Assembly: GCF_003012935.1 (NCBI RefSeq)
Contig: NZ_PUDR01000009.1
Location: 144,666-208,665, forward strand
Length of the DNA: 64,000 bases
Origin: Pannonibacter carbonis
GTDB taxonomy: Bacteria; Pseudomonadota; Alphaproteobacteria; Rhizobiales; Stappiaceae
Direction: 5' to 3'
In this document: in pieces, positions 44,926 to 53,084 of the stretch
How positions within the stretch are numbered: position 1 is the stretch's first letter
How the letters are laid out: every line of letters starts with the position of its first letter
Position numbers and translations under genes: made by a program
Notes under the pieces: generated by a model
What the model was told of the DNA's origin: nothing
Database searches by the model: none
Seen by the model: the letters and a program-made list of their open reading frames with translations, nothing else

Positions 44926-45728
44926 GCCTTGCTGCGACCGAGGCGGCCGGGCCGCTGGCGGCGCTGCAGCTGGACGGCGGGCACGCCCGCATCACGCTCT
45001 CCCGCACCCGCCGCCACAATGCGCTGGTGCCGGAGCTGCTGGCTGACCTGCGTGCCGCCATAGCGGTGGCGCGGCAGTCCGGGGCAAGGGCGCTGGTGCT
45101 GGGCTCCTCGGCGCGCAGTTTTTCGATCGGCGGCGACATTGCCGGGTTTCTTGCCCATGCGGGCAGTGCTGCGGAACTGAGCGCCTATGCCGCTGATCTG
45201 GTGGGGGAGCTGAACGGGGCGATCCTTGACCTGCTGGCCTTCCCGATGCCGGTGCTGACGGCGCTCACCGGCCCGGTTACCGGCGGCTCGACCGGACTGG
45301 TGCTGGCGAGCGATCTGGTCGCTGCCGATCCGTCCGCGTTCATCCAGCCCTATTACGTGGACATGGGCTTTGCGCCCGATGGCGGCTGGACCGCCCTGCT
45401 GCCCGACCGGATCGGCACGGGCGCGGCCCTGTCGATCCAGGTTCTCAACCGCCGGATCAGCGCCGACGAGGCACTGCGTCTGGGTCTGGTCAGCGAACTG
45501 GCCGCACCGGGCGGGGTGGAGGCGGTGATTGCCGGCTGGCTCGCCGCCCTGGAGGTCAAGGATCCGCGCAGCCTTGCCGCCACCCGGGCGGGCGTCTGGA
45601 CGCCGGAGCGAGTGTCAGTGGTGGCGGCGCGGCTCGAGGCCGAGCGCCAGCGGTTCCTGGCTCTTGTCCCCCACCCCGACACGCTGGCGCGCATGCGCGA
45701 CTTTGCTGCGGGGAGCGCCCGCACCTGA
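44922..45728 (+). CDS. Enoyl-CoA hydratase/isomerase-family protein, hydratase glutamates missing
   Basis: 268 residues, crotonase fold. SARSFSIGGDIAGF is the first oxyanion-hole strand and TGPVTGGSTGLVLASD the second. In true hydratases the second strand carries a Glu (GGGCEL) and a second Glu follows QP; here these positions are Gly125 and Tyr144. Instead Asp153 in GFAPDGGW occupies the place used by PaaG/ECI-type isomerases. So an enoyl-CoA isomerase or related activity is more likely than hydration. It starts with GTG overlapping the tetR stop, followed 38 bases later by the acyl-CoA ligase. Confidence 0.85.
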   Translation: MSLAATEAAGPLAALQLDGGHARITLSRTRRHNALVPELLADLRAAIAVARQSGARALVLGSSARSFSIGGDIAGFLAHAGSAAELSAYAADLVGELNGAILDLLAFPMPVLTALTGPVTGGSTGLVLASDLVAADPSAFIQPYYVDMGFAPDGGWTALLPDRIGTGAALSIQVLNRRISADEALRLGLVSELAAPGGVEAVIAGWLAALEVKDPRSLAATRAGVWTPERVSVVAARLEAERQRFLALVPHPDTLARMRDFAAGSART

Positions 45729-45766
45729 ACGCGGCCGGATGGCCGGACCACATCTCTGGAGGACCG

Positions 45767-47311
45767 ATGGATCACGTGACCGACATGGCCGCCCGCCGGG
45801 CCGAACTGACCCCGGACCGCGTCGCCTTCATCGACCAGGCAACGGGGGAGAGCCTCACCTTTGCCGAGGTGGAGCGGCAGGCGAGCCGGCTGGCCGCTGC
45901 CCTTCTCGACAGGGGGCTGGTGGAGGGGGCAAGGGTGCCGATCCTCAGCCTCAACCGGCCGGAGTTCTTCATTGCGCTGTTTGCGGCGCAGAAGGCGCGG
46001 CTCGTGCTGGTCCCGCTCAACTGGCGTCAGCCCTTTGCCGAGCTGTCGCCGTTGCTTGCCACTTGCCGCGCGCATGTGCTGCTGCATGACACGGCCTTCA
46101 CGGACGTCGCCCGCGAGCTGGCCGCCCGCCATGGCCTTGCCCGCATCGGGCTGGAACCCGGCATGGACACGCCCTTTGTGCTGGCGGATCTGATTGCCGA
46201 CGCGGAGGCATCCGCTGCTGCCGCTGTCTCGGGGCGACCCGTCAAGGCCAGCGCGCCGTGGTATCTGCTGTTCACGTCGGGCACCACGGGCCTGCCCAAG
46301 GCGGTGATCCAGACCGCCGGCATGGCCTGGGCCAATGCGGTGAACTATGTCCAGGCCACCGATCTCAGCAGCACCGACACCTCGGTGAACTATCTGCCGC
46401 TGTTCCACACCGCCGGCATCAATCTCCTCACCCTGCCGCTGTTCCTGTTCGGTGGCCGCTCCACCATCCTGCGCAAGTTCGAGGCCGATGACGTGGTGCG
46501 GCTGATCGACGAGGGCGAGGTGACCGCCTTCTTCGGCGTGCCGGCGATCTATCAGGCTCTGGCGCTGCATCCGCGCTTCGGTGATCTCGACATTGCCCGC
46601 CTGCGCTCGCTGGTCTGCGGCGGGGCGCCTGTGCCGGAAAAGCTCCTCAGCGAATATCAGGCGCGCGGCGCCACCATCTGCAACGGCATGGGCATGACCG
46701 AAACCGGGCCGACGCTGTTCATCATGGACCCGGCCCATGCCAGCGCCAAGCTCGGCTCGGTCGGCAAGGCGCAGATCCTCGCCGAGGTGCGGCTGGAGGG
46801 GGCGGACGGGCGCGTTGTCGAGGGCGCCGGGGAGGGCGAGCTGCAGGTGCGCGGTCCCGGCATCACGCCGGGCTACATGGACAATCCTGAGGCGACGGCC
46901 GGTTCTCTCACTGGAGACGGCTGGCTGCGGACCGGCGACATCGCCCGGCGCGATGCGGATGGCTATTACTTCATCGTCGACCGCATCAAGGACATGTACA
47001 TCTCCGGCGGCGAGAACATTTACCCGGCCGAGGTCGAGCGGGTGCTGCTCACCCATCCGGCCGTGCTGGAGGCCGTGGTCATCGGCGTGCCGGACGAAAA
47101 ATGGGGCGAGGTCGGCGCGGCCTTCCTGATTGCCCGTCCCGGCGCGGCGCTGGCGGTGACCGACCTGCCCGCCTGGTGCCGCGAGCGGCTCGCCGCCTAC
47201 AAGGTTCCCAAGAGCTTCTCCCTCGTCACCGACCTGCCCCGCACCGCCGCCGGCAAGGTGCGCAAGAACATCCTCAAGGACAGGCTGGGGGAGGGATCTC
47301 CACACGGGTGA
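45767..47311 (+). CDS. Acyl-CoA synthetase (AMP-dependent ligase)
   Basis: 514 residues, ANL superfamily. Phosphate loop LLFTSGTTGLPKAVIQT, NYLPLFHTAGIN, CGGAPVPEKLL, NGMGMTETGPT, hinge GWLRTGDIARRDADGYYFIVDRIKDMYISGGENIYPAEVE, and the C-terminal catalytic lysine in TAAGKVRKNIL. It activates a carboxylic acid to its CoA thioester. The substrate cannot be read from sequence; class relatives include medium-chain fatty and aromatic acid ligases. It lies in the same orientation as the tetR and crotonase-type genes. Confidence 0.92.
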   Translation: MDHVTDMAARRAELTPDRVAFIDQATGESLTFAEVERQASRLAAALLDRGLVEGARVPILSLNRPEFFIALFAAQKARLVLVPLNWRQPFAELSPLLATCRAHVLLHDTAFTDVARELAARHGLARIGLEPGMDTPFVLADLIADAEASAAAAVSGRPVKASAPWYLLFTSGTTGLPKAVIQTAGMAWANAVNYVQATDLSSTDTSVNYLPLFHTAGINLLTLPLFLFGGRSTILRKFEADDVVRLIDEGEVTAFFGVPAIYQALALHPRFGDLDIARLRSLVCGGAPVPEKLLSEYQARGATICNGMGMTETGPTLFIMDPAHASAKLGSVGKAQILAEVRLEGADGRVVEGAGEGELQVRGPGITPGYMDNPEATAGSLTGDGWLRTGDIARRDADGYYFIVDRIKDMYISGGENIYPAEVERVLLTHPAVLEAVVIGVPDEKWGEVGAAFLIARPGAALAVTDLPAWCRERLAAYKVPKSFSLVTDLPRTAAGKVRKNILKDRLGEGSPHG

Positions 47312-47325
47312 AGCAACGGCTCTGC

Positions 47326-47502
47326 AGCCTCTCCGCCCCCCTCCCCCTCGTGGGGAGGGGTGAGGGGTGGGGGGAACCGCTCAGGATCGCGGGGCACCTT
47401 CATGATCTTGACCAGAGCCTCGGGATGAACACCGGCCAGATAACCACCTCTGCAGCCCCCCACCCCCGACCCCTCCCCACAAGGGGGAGGGGAGCGGAGA
47501 GG
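47326..47502. repeat. Family A palindrome pair
   Basis: Left arm with CCCCCTCGTGGGGAGGGG (about 47330-47374) and an inverse arm (about 47452-47496) around an unrelated ~75-base centre. It is the first part of a 509-base gap composed almost wholly of repeats. Confidence 0.65.
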
Positions 47503-47544
47503 CCCCGCAAGAGACCAAGCCCCAAAAGTACGGAGACCCGAATG
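47481..47544 (+). repeat. Duplicated leader, upstream copy
   Basis: About 63 bases, from a family-A half palindrome through GAGAGGCCCCGCAAGAGACC and GGAGACCCG to an ATG at 47542, nearly match 47761-47823, the actual leader and start of the hot-dog gene. The ATG here opens only into repeat sequence, so this copy is a remnant. Confidence 0.7.
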
Positions 47545-47562
47545 GCCCTTCCAGTTCCTCTC

Positions 47563-47728
47563 GCCGCAGCGCCCCTCTCCCCCCTTGAGGGGGAGATGTC
47601 TGCGTTAGCAGACAGAGGGGGGTGTTCTGCCGTTCGGCATACTCGGCGTTTCGAGTGACCGGCTAGTCCGCTTACCCCCCTCTGCCCCCTGCCGGGGGCA
47701 TCTCCCCCTCAAGGGGGGAGAGGGGGCC
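47563..47728. repeat. Palindromic intergenic element, family B, copy 2
   Basis: Left arm CGCCGCAGCGCCCCTCTCCC... (47563-47623) and inverse arm (47673-47726) with GGCATCTCCCCCTCAAGG. It lies between the two copies of the duplicated leader. Confidence 0.7.
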
Positions 47729-47760
47729 GAGCCAGCCCTTCGACCTGCCCTTGTCCCACC

Positions 47761-47823
47761 GAGGGGGAGGGGAGCCGAGAGGCTCCGCAAGAGACCAAAC
47801 CTGAAAATCCGGAGACCCGCATG
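47761..47823 (+). repeat. Duplicated leader, downstream copy with functional start
   Basis: Second copy of the ~63-base leader. It contains CCGGAGACCCGC directly before the hot-dog gene ATG at 47821 and so supplies its ribosome-binding site. Confidence 0.7.
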
Positions 47824-48201
47824 ACACCAGCCGATCCCTTGCCGCATCGCCGGTCCTGGACGCCGAGCCAGGCGGAGTTTGATGCCTTTGCCGCCGTGTC
47901 GGGAGATGACAACCCGATCCATGTCGATCCCGCGTTTTCCGCCCGCACTCGTTTTGGCCGCACGGTGTCGCACGGGATGCTGATCTACACCCGCGTGTTC
48001 GGGCTGCTGGGCGAGCTGTTTCCCGGGCGCCGGCATCAGGCGCAGGCGCTGATGTTTCCCCATCCCGCCTTTGCCGGCGAGGAACTGGTGATCGCGCTGG
48101 AGCGGGGCGAGGCGGCTGGCACGGTCGGCATCCGCGTCAGCCGGGCGGCGACAGGCGAAGAGGTTCTGACCGGTCTGGCAACGCTCGAAGGAGGCGCATG
48201 A
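47821..48201 (+). CDS. MaoC-like (R)-hydratase, catalytic hot-dog subunit
   Basis: 126 residues, a single hot-dog domain. The hydratase-2 motif is present: AVSGDDNPIHVDPAFSARTRFGRTVSHGML, with Asp29 and His34 as the predicted catalytic pair. It would hydrate an enoyl-CoA or dehydrate a 3-hydroxyacyl-CoA. Its stop overlaps the next gene (ATGATG), which encodes a second hot-dog lacking this motif, so the two probably form a heteromer. The leader is duplicated upstream. Confidence 0.85.
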   Translation: MTPADPLPHRRSWTPSQAEFDAFAAVSGDDNPIHVDPAFSARTRFGRTVSHGMLIYTRVFGLLGELFPGRRHQAQALMFPHPAFAGEELVIALERGEAAGTVGIRVSRAATGEEVLTGLATLEGGA

Positions 48202-48581
48202 TGGGCTTTGTGGTGGGTGAGAGCGCGAGCCTGACGCGCAGGTTCTCGGACGCGGATCTGGCCGCGTTCTCGCGCCTCTCGGGCACGGTGGTGTCTCCGG
48301 CGGAGGGGGTGCCGGGACCGCTGATCGGGGCGCTGTTTTCCTGTCTCCTGGGCGTCGACCTGCCGGGGCCGGGCACCAACTATCTGAAGCAGGAGATGCG
48401 GTTTCTCGCGCCGGTGCCGCTCGATGTGGAGCTGACCGCACGGGTGACGATCACCCGGCTTCGGCCGGAGAAGCATCTGGTCGATCTGGAGACGGTCTGT
48501 GAGTTGCCGGATGGCACGCGCGTCTGCGAGGGCCGCGCCCTCGTTTATGTCGAGGACGCGGTGAAGCGGCTGGAGGCCTGA
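48198..48581 (+). CDS. MaoC-like hot-dog protein without the catalytic motif
   Basis: 127 residues, predicted hot-dog fold (LKQEMRFLAPVPLDVELTARVTITRLRPEKHLVDLETVCELPDGTRVCEGRALVYV). At the place of the hydratase D-x-N-P-x-H motif it reads LSGTVVSPAEGVPGPLIGALFS, so the catalytic Asp and His are absent. It starts within the stop codon of the active hot-dog gene. This resembles the HadA/HadC-HadB arrangement in mycobacteria, where one subunit binds the acyl chain and the other catalyses. Confidence 0.8.
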   Translation: MMGFVVGESASLTRRFSDADLAAFSRLSGTVVSPAEGVPGPLIGALFSCLLGVDLPGPGTNYLKQEMRFLAPVPLDVELTARVTITRLRPEKHLVDLETVCELPDGTRVCEGRALVYVEDAVKRLEA

Positions 48582-48598
48582 AAGGACGGGCCGGCCGC

Positions 48599-49351
48599 TC
48601 AGATGCAGCGGCCGCCGTCGACTTCAAGCGCGACGCCCGTGATGAACTCGGCCTCGTCGGAGGCGAGCCACAGCGCGGCATTGGCCATGTCCATCGGCTT
48701 CGACAGGCGGCCAAGCGGGATCGAGGCCTTGAACTGGGCCCGCTTTTCCGGCGTGTCTTCGCCCATGAAGAGATGCAGCATGCCCGTCTCGCCGGCCACG
48801 GGACAGAGCGCGTTGACGCGGATGTTCTTTGGCGCGAGTTCCACGGCCATCGACTTGGAGGCGGTGATCGCCCAGCCCTTGGAGGCGTTGTACCAGGTGA
48901 GACCCGGCCGGGGCCGCAGGCCGGCGGTCGAGGCGGTGGTGAGGATGACGCCGCCGCCTTGCGCTTCCATGATGGGCACCACGGCGAGGGTGGACAGGTA
49001 GATCGCCTTGGCGTTGACGGCGAGGATGCGGTCGAACTCGTCCTCGCTCACCTCCAGAAGTGACTTGTTGCGGTGGGAATAGCCGGCGTTGTTGATGAGG
49101 ATGTCGAGCCTGCCGAAGCCCTCGGATGCGGCCTTGACCATGCGGTCTACATCGGCGCGCACCGTGACATCGGCGGTCACAGCGACGGCAGAAGCGCCGA
49201 TCTCGCCGGCGACGCGGGCTGCGGCCTCGCCGTTCAGATCCGCCACGACCACCCTTGCGCCTTCCTCGGCAAAGCGTTTCGCGATGCCCTCGCCGAAGCC
49301 GGACCCTGCTCCGGTGATTACCGCCACCTTGCCCGTCAGCCTGTCTGCCAT
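48599..49351 (-). CDS. SDR-family NAD(P)-dependent oxidoreductase
   Basis: 250 residues, classical short-chain dehydrogenase. Cofactor motif VITGAGSGFGEGIAKRFAEEG with VVVADLN (acidic Asp after beta-2 suggests NAD), NNAGYSH, catalytic Ser in ILTTASTAGL, YNASKGW (Tyr-x3-Lys). It could oxidise a 3-hydroxyacyl-CoA or a secondary alcohol made by the neighbouring enzymes. It converges on the hot-dog pair and is downstream of the aldehyde dehydrogenase on the same strand (38 bases). Confidence 0.92.
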   Translation of the reverse strand: MADRLTGKVAVITGAGSGFGEGIAKRFAEEGARVVVADLNGEAAARVAGEIGASAVAVTADVTVRADVDRMVKAASEGFGRLDILINNAGYSHRNKSLLEVSEDEFDRILAVNAKAIYLSTLAVVPIMEAQGGGVILTTASTAGLRPRPGLTWYNASKGWAITASKSMAVELAPKNIRVNALCPVAGETGMLHLFMGEDTPEKRAQFKASIPLGRLSKPMDMANAALWLASDEAEFITGVALEVDGGRCI

Positions 49352-49389
49352 GCCTGTTCCTCCCCTGTTTCGATTAGTTATTTTGCTGG

Positions 49390-50862
49390 CTAACCATGGC
49401 GCAGGACGAGGGTCTTGGTCGCCGAGAATTCATACAGCGCCTCGAAGCCTTTCTCGCGGCCGTGGCCGGATTTCTTGAAGCCGCCGAAGGGCAGCTCGAT
49501 GCCGCCGCCCGCGCCATAGGCGTTGACGAAGACCTGACCGGCGCGGATCTGCCGCGCGACGCGCACGGCGCGCTGGCCATCGCGGCTCCACACGCCGGCA
49601 ACAAGGCCGTAGTCGGTGCCATTGGCGAGCCGGATCGCCTCGGCCTCGTCGCGGAAGGGGATCAGCGACAGGACCGGGCCGAAGACTTCCTCCCGCGCCA
49701 GTAGATGCTCGGGCGGCACGGGGCCATAGATCCGGGCCGGCACGTAAAAGCCGCTGTCCGGTGCATCGGGGGCGATGGCGCCTTCGGCAATGAGGGGAAT
49801 GCCGTCGTTGGCGGCCCGCTCGACAAAGGACCGGACCCGGCGCAGCTGGCCTTCCGAAATGAGGGGGCCGAGATCAAGATCGCGGTCATGGGGACCGGCG
49901 ACCAGCGTGCGCACGCGGGCACGCAAGGCATCGGCGAGCGGCTGCCAGATGCCCTGCTGCACCAGGACCCGGCTGCCAGCCGAACAGGTCTGGCCACAGT
50001 TCTGGATGATGGCATTGATGATGACCGGGACGGCCTGCTCGAGATCGGCATCCTCGAAGACGATCTGGGGCGACTTGCCGCCCAGTTCCAGCGTGCAGCC
50101 GATGTGGTTGCGCGCCGCCGCCGTCTGGATCATCACCCCGACTTCCGGCGAGCCGGTGAAGGTGAGGAAATCAAGGCCCGGATGGTTGGCAAGGGCAGCG
50201 CCGGCCTCGTGGCCGAAACCGGAGACGACGTTGAAGACGCCGGCCGGAAAGCCGGCCTCCAGCGCCAGCTCGCCGACACGCAGGACGCTGAGACAGGCAT
50301 CTTCCGCCGGCTTCAGCACCAGCGTGTTGCCCATGGCGAGGGCTGCCCCGGCGACGCGGCCCATGATCTGCGCCGGATAGTTCCACGGGATGATGCCGCC
50401 GACGACGCCGAGCGGTTCGCGCAGGGTCATGGCGAGGAAGCCGTCGGCGGTGGGGATGGTGTCGCCCATCACCTTGTCGGCTGCGCCGCCATAGAATTCG
50501 AAATAGCGGGCGAGGGCGACGATGTCGGCCTTGCCCTGACGCAGCGGCTTGCCCGCATCGAGCGATTCGAGGGCCGCCAGTTCCTCGGCGTGTTCGCTGA
50601 CCAGCGCGGACAGCCTGAGCAGCAGGCGGCCCCGCTCCAGCGCGGTGAGGCGCGGCCAGGGACCGTCGTCGAAAGCGCGGCGGGCGCTGGCAACGGCCCG
50701 GCCGACATCGGCGGCGTCGCAGCGCGGAACACGGGCGATGAGCCGGCCATCCGAGGGGCAGAGGCTGTCAAACCGGTCATCGCCGGTGGCGGGGCCAACA
50801 ATCCCGTCAATGACGGCTCCTGGCAGCAGAATCTCGCGTGTCTGGACCGTCTCTCCCGGCAT
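49390..50862 (-). CDS. Aldehyde dehydrogenase family protein
   Basis: 490 residues. IPWNYPAQIMGRVAGAALAMGNT (cofactor), [22 protein letters not shown] (general-base Glu), QNCGQTCSAGSRVLVQ (catalytic Cys), GIELPFGGFKKSGHGREKG near the end. Overall most like betaine-aldehyde/aromatic aldehyde dehydrogenases. Start at 50862 (MPGETVQ) with GGGAGCGGGAACG upstream; a further 16 codons are open. Upstream of the SDR on the same strand, so the pair could turn an alcohol into an acid for the CoA ligase. Confidence 0.9.
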   Translation of the reverse strand: MPGETVQTREILLPGAVIDGIVGPATGDDRFDSLCPSDGRLIARVPRCDAADVGRAVASARRAFDDGPWPRLTALERGRLLLRLSALVSEHAEELAALESLDAGKPLRQGKADIVALARYFEFYGGAADKVMGDTIPTADGFLAMTLREPLGVVGGIIPWNYPAQIMGRVAGAALAMGNTLVLKPAEDACLSVLRVGELALEAGFPAGVFNVVSGFGHEAGAALANHPGLDFLTFTGSPEVGVMIQTAAARNHIGCTLELGGKSPQIVFEDADLEQAVPVIINAIIQNCGQTCSAGSRVLVQQGIWQPLADALRARVRTLVAGPHDRDLDLGPLISEGQLRRVRSFVERAANDGIPLIAEGAIAPDAPDSGFYVPARIYGPVPPEHLLAREEVFGPVLSLIPFRDEAEAIRLANGTDYGLVAGVWSRDGQRAVRVARQIRAGQVFVNAYGAGGGIELPFGGFKKSGHGREKGFEALYEFSATKTLVLRHG

Positions 50863-50928
50863 CGTTCCCGCTCCCGTTTCGGTTGTCTTTTCGAACGCTA
50901 GCGGATGCAACGGGGGGCCGCAATGCGC

Positions 50929-51549
50929 TCAAGGGGGAGAGACGGCGGGAAACCGGTCCGGGTGTCTCAACATGAGATGCTGCAGCAGGATGACCGACTT
51001 GGCATCGCGCAACTGGCCCGTGCGCAGGAGATGTGCGGCTTCCGCAAAGCCCATTTCCAGCACCTCGATGTCCTCGCCTTCCTCCGCAAGGCCTCCGCCA
51101 CTGGCCCGCGCCGCGCTGTCATAGGTGGCCAGGTAAAGGTCAGCCCGGGCGCCGAGAATGCCCGGGCTGGTGTAGCTCGCCATCACATGGGTCAGCGTCA
51201 ATGCCGTGACGCCGAACTCCTCCAGCAGTTCGCGGCGTGCGCCCTCTTCCGCATCCTCGCCCTGTTCCAGCCGGCCGGCACAGGCCTCCAGCGGAAACGG
51301 ATCGTTCTGGTCCACCAGCATCGGCAGGCGCAGCTGGCGGCACAAAAGCAGTCTTCCCTCAACGGGATCAACCGGCAGCACCGCCACCACATTGAGCCCG
51401 TAGCGGACAACTTCGCGGGTGAGGTCCTGGACGGACCCGTCCCGGCGGCGCTGGCGGAAGGTGATTTCCTCAACGCTTGCCCGGCCCCGGTACACCTCGT
51501 GGCGGGACAGGATCTCGACGTCGGGCACAGTGTTGTCGGGGGCGGTCAT
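50929..51549 (-). CDS. Nudix hydrolase, ADP-ribose pyrophosphatase-like
   Basis: 206 residues. The canonical Nudix box is intact in GRLEQGEDAEEGARRELLEEFGV. Around it are NVVAVLPVDPVEGRLLLCRQLRLPML and YTSPGILGARADLYLATYD, which fit the ADP-ribose/GDP-mannose pyrophosphatase (NudF/NudK) group. Such enzymes clear nucleotide sugars or ADP-ribose. It lies 66 bases upstream of the ALDH gene start on the same strand and divergent from the second HAAT transporter. The start at 51549 is uncertain; a GTG ten codons upstream (51579) is possible. Confidence 0.87.
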   Translation of the reverse strand: MTAPDNTVPDVEILSRHEVYRGRASVEEITFRQRRRDGSVQDLTREVVRYGLNVVAVLPVDPVEGRLLLCRQLRLPMLVDQNDPFPLEACAGRLEQGEDAEEGARRELLEEFGVTALTLTHVMASYTSPGILGARADLYLATYDSAARASGGGLAEEGEDIEVLEMGFAEAAHLLRTGQLRDAKSVILLQHLMLRHPDRFPAVSPP

Positions 51550-51626
51550 GCGATGGTCATGCTCCTGTCTTGGTCGCACCGCAGCTTAGCCGATGGCACG
51601 AACTGCACCAGACGCGAAACTGTCAT

Positions 51627-51655
51627 TTGACATGACGCATGATTCAGGTTTCATA
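51627..51655 (+). promoter_or_regulatory. Promoter of the second HAAT operon with overlapping TetR-type site
   Basis: TTGACA at 51627-51632 is a perfect -35 hexamer, with a weak -10 around 51650-51657. The 25-base motif at 51630-51654 matches the tetR upstream site (20 of 25) and covers the spacer, so a bound repressor would block RNA polymerase. Confidence 0.6.
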
Positions 51656-51840
51656 TTCTCTCGTCCGGTGACCGTGGTGCCGTCTGGCGTCTCCAACTCC
51701 AGGGAAGACAGCCAGTCTCGCAGTTCGGCATGAGCCCCATCGCCATGGTGGCCCCGTCAGAGGGCCCGACAGGATTTGCGGGAGCCGGACACATCAGGAG
51801 CGCGGGGGAGCGCGCTCCGGCACTCGGGAGGATGTTGCCA

Positions 51841-53061
51841 ATGAACTCGACCTTGCATTCGAAATTGCGACGGATGGCTCTGGCCACCGTTTTGGGGCTG
51901 GCTGTTGCCGGACCTGTCACGATGGCAGGACAGGCACAGGCGGAGGACATCCGCATCGCCCATGTCTATGACAAGACCGGCGCGCTGGAAGCCTATGCCA
52001 AGCAGTCGCATATCGGCCTGATGATGGGCCTCGAATATGCCACTGGCGGCACCATGGAAGTGAACGGCCGCAAGCTGGTTGTCATCGAAAAGGACACCCA
52101 GACGAAGCCGGACATTGCCAAGGCCGTGCTGGCTGAGGCCTATGGCGACGACAACGCCGACATCGCGGTTGGTCCCGTTGCCTCCGGTGTTGCGCTGGCC
52201 ATGCTGCCGGTTGCCGAGGAATACGAGAAGCTGCTGATCGTCGAGCCGGCGGTGGCCGACAGCATCACGGGCGAAGCCTGGAACCGCTACATCTTCCGCA
52301 CCGGCCGCAACTCCTCGCAGGACGCCATTGCCAACGCGGTCGCCCTCGGCAAGGAAGGCGTGACCATCGCCACGCTGGCGCAGGACTACGCCTTTGGCCG
52401 TGACGGCGTTGCGGCCTTCCGTGATGCGCTTGCGCCGACCGGCGCCAAGCTCGCCGTCGAGGAATATGTCCCGACCGACACCCAGGACTTCACCGCCAGC
52501 GCGCAGCGCATCTTCGACCAGATGAAGGACCAGCCGGGCCGCAAGTTCCTCTTCATCATCTGGGCCGGTGCCAACAACCCGATCGGCAAGATCAAGGCGA
52601 TGGAGCCGGAGCGCTTCGGCATCGAGATCGCCACGGGCGGCAACATCCTGGCTGCGATGGCTGCCTACAAGGCGCTGCCGGGCATGGAAGGGGCGACCTA
52701 TTACTACTACGACATCCCGAAGAACCCGGTGAACGACTGGCTCGTCACCGAGCACCAGAAGCGTCATGAGTCCCCGCCGGACTTCTTCACCGCCGGTGGC
52801 ATGACCGCAGGCATCGCTGTTGTCGAGGCACTCAAGAAGGCCGGTTCGACGGACACTGAAGCGCTGATCACGGCGATGGAAGGCATGGAATTCCAGACGC
52901 CGAAGGGCAAGATGGTGTTCCGCCCCGAGGACCATCAGGCGCTGCAGTCGATGTACCACTTCAAGATCAAGGTTGACCCGGCCGTGGCCTGGGGCATCCC
53001 GGAACTGGTGCGCGAGCTGACGATCGAGGACATGAACATCCCGATCAAGAACAAGAAGTAA
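51841..53061 (+). CDS. HAAT-family ABC transporter substrate-binding protein, second system
   Basis: 406 residues. Signal MNSTLHSKLRRMALATVLGLAVAGPVTMAGQAQA, mature start EDIRIAHVYDKTGALEAYAKQSHIGLMMGLEYATGGTMEVNGRKLVV, a type I periplasmic-binding fold. The DYAFGRDGVAAFRDAL segment contains the inter-lobe part. It resembles receptors for aromatic or aliphatic acids and amides more than LivK, but the ligand is unproven. GGGAGG lies seven bases before the ATG at 51841. A 340-base repeat-filled gap separates it from the ATPase gene. Confidence 0.9.
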   Translation: MNSTLHSKLRRMALATVLGLAVAGPVTMAGQAQAEDIRIAHVYDKTGALEAYAKQSHIGLMMGLEYATGGTMEVNGRKLVVIEKDTQTKPDIAKAVLAEAYGDDNADIAVGPVASGVALAMLPVAEEYEKLLIVEPAVADSITGEAWNRYIFRTGRNSSQDAIANAVALGKEGVTIATLAQDYAFGRDGVAAFRDALAPTGAKLAVEEYVPTDTQDFTASAQRIFDQMKDQPGRKFLFIIWAGANNPIGKIKAMEPERFGIEIATGGNILAAMAAYKALPGMEGATYYYYDIPKNPVNDWLVTEHQKRHESPPDFFTAGGMTAGIAVVEALKKAGSTDTEALITAMEGMEFQTPKGKMVFRPEDHQALQSMYHFKIKVDPAVAWGIPELVRELTIEDMNIPIKNKK

Positions 53062-53084
53062 GCTTGTGACTGCAAGCGGCGCCC

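Noticed and set aside
47542..47658. Small gene starting at the duplicated leader
   Set aside because: It translates family B repeat DNA (PLSPLEGEMS...) seen also in other non-coding copies; it is a relic of the duplicated start.
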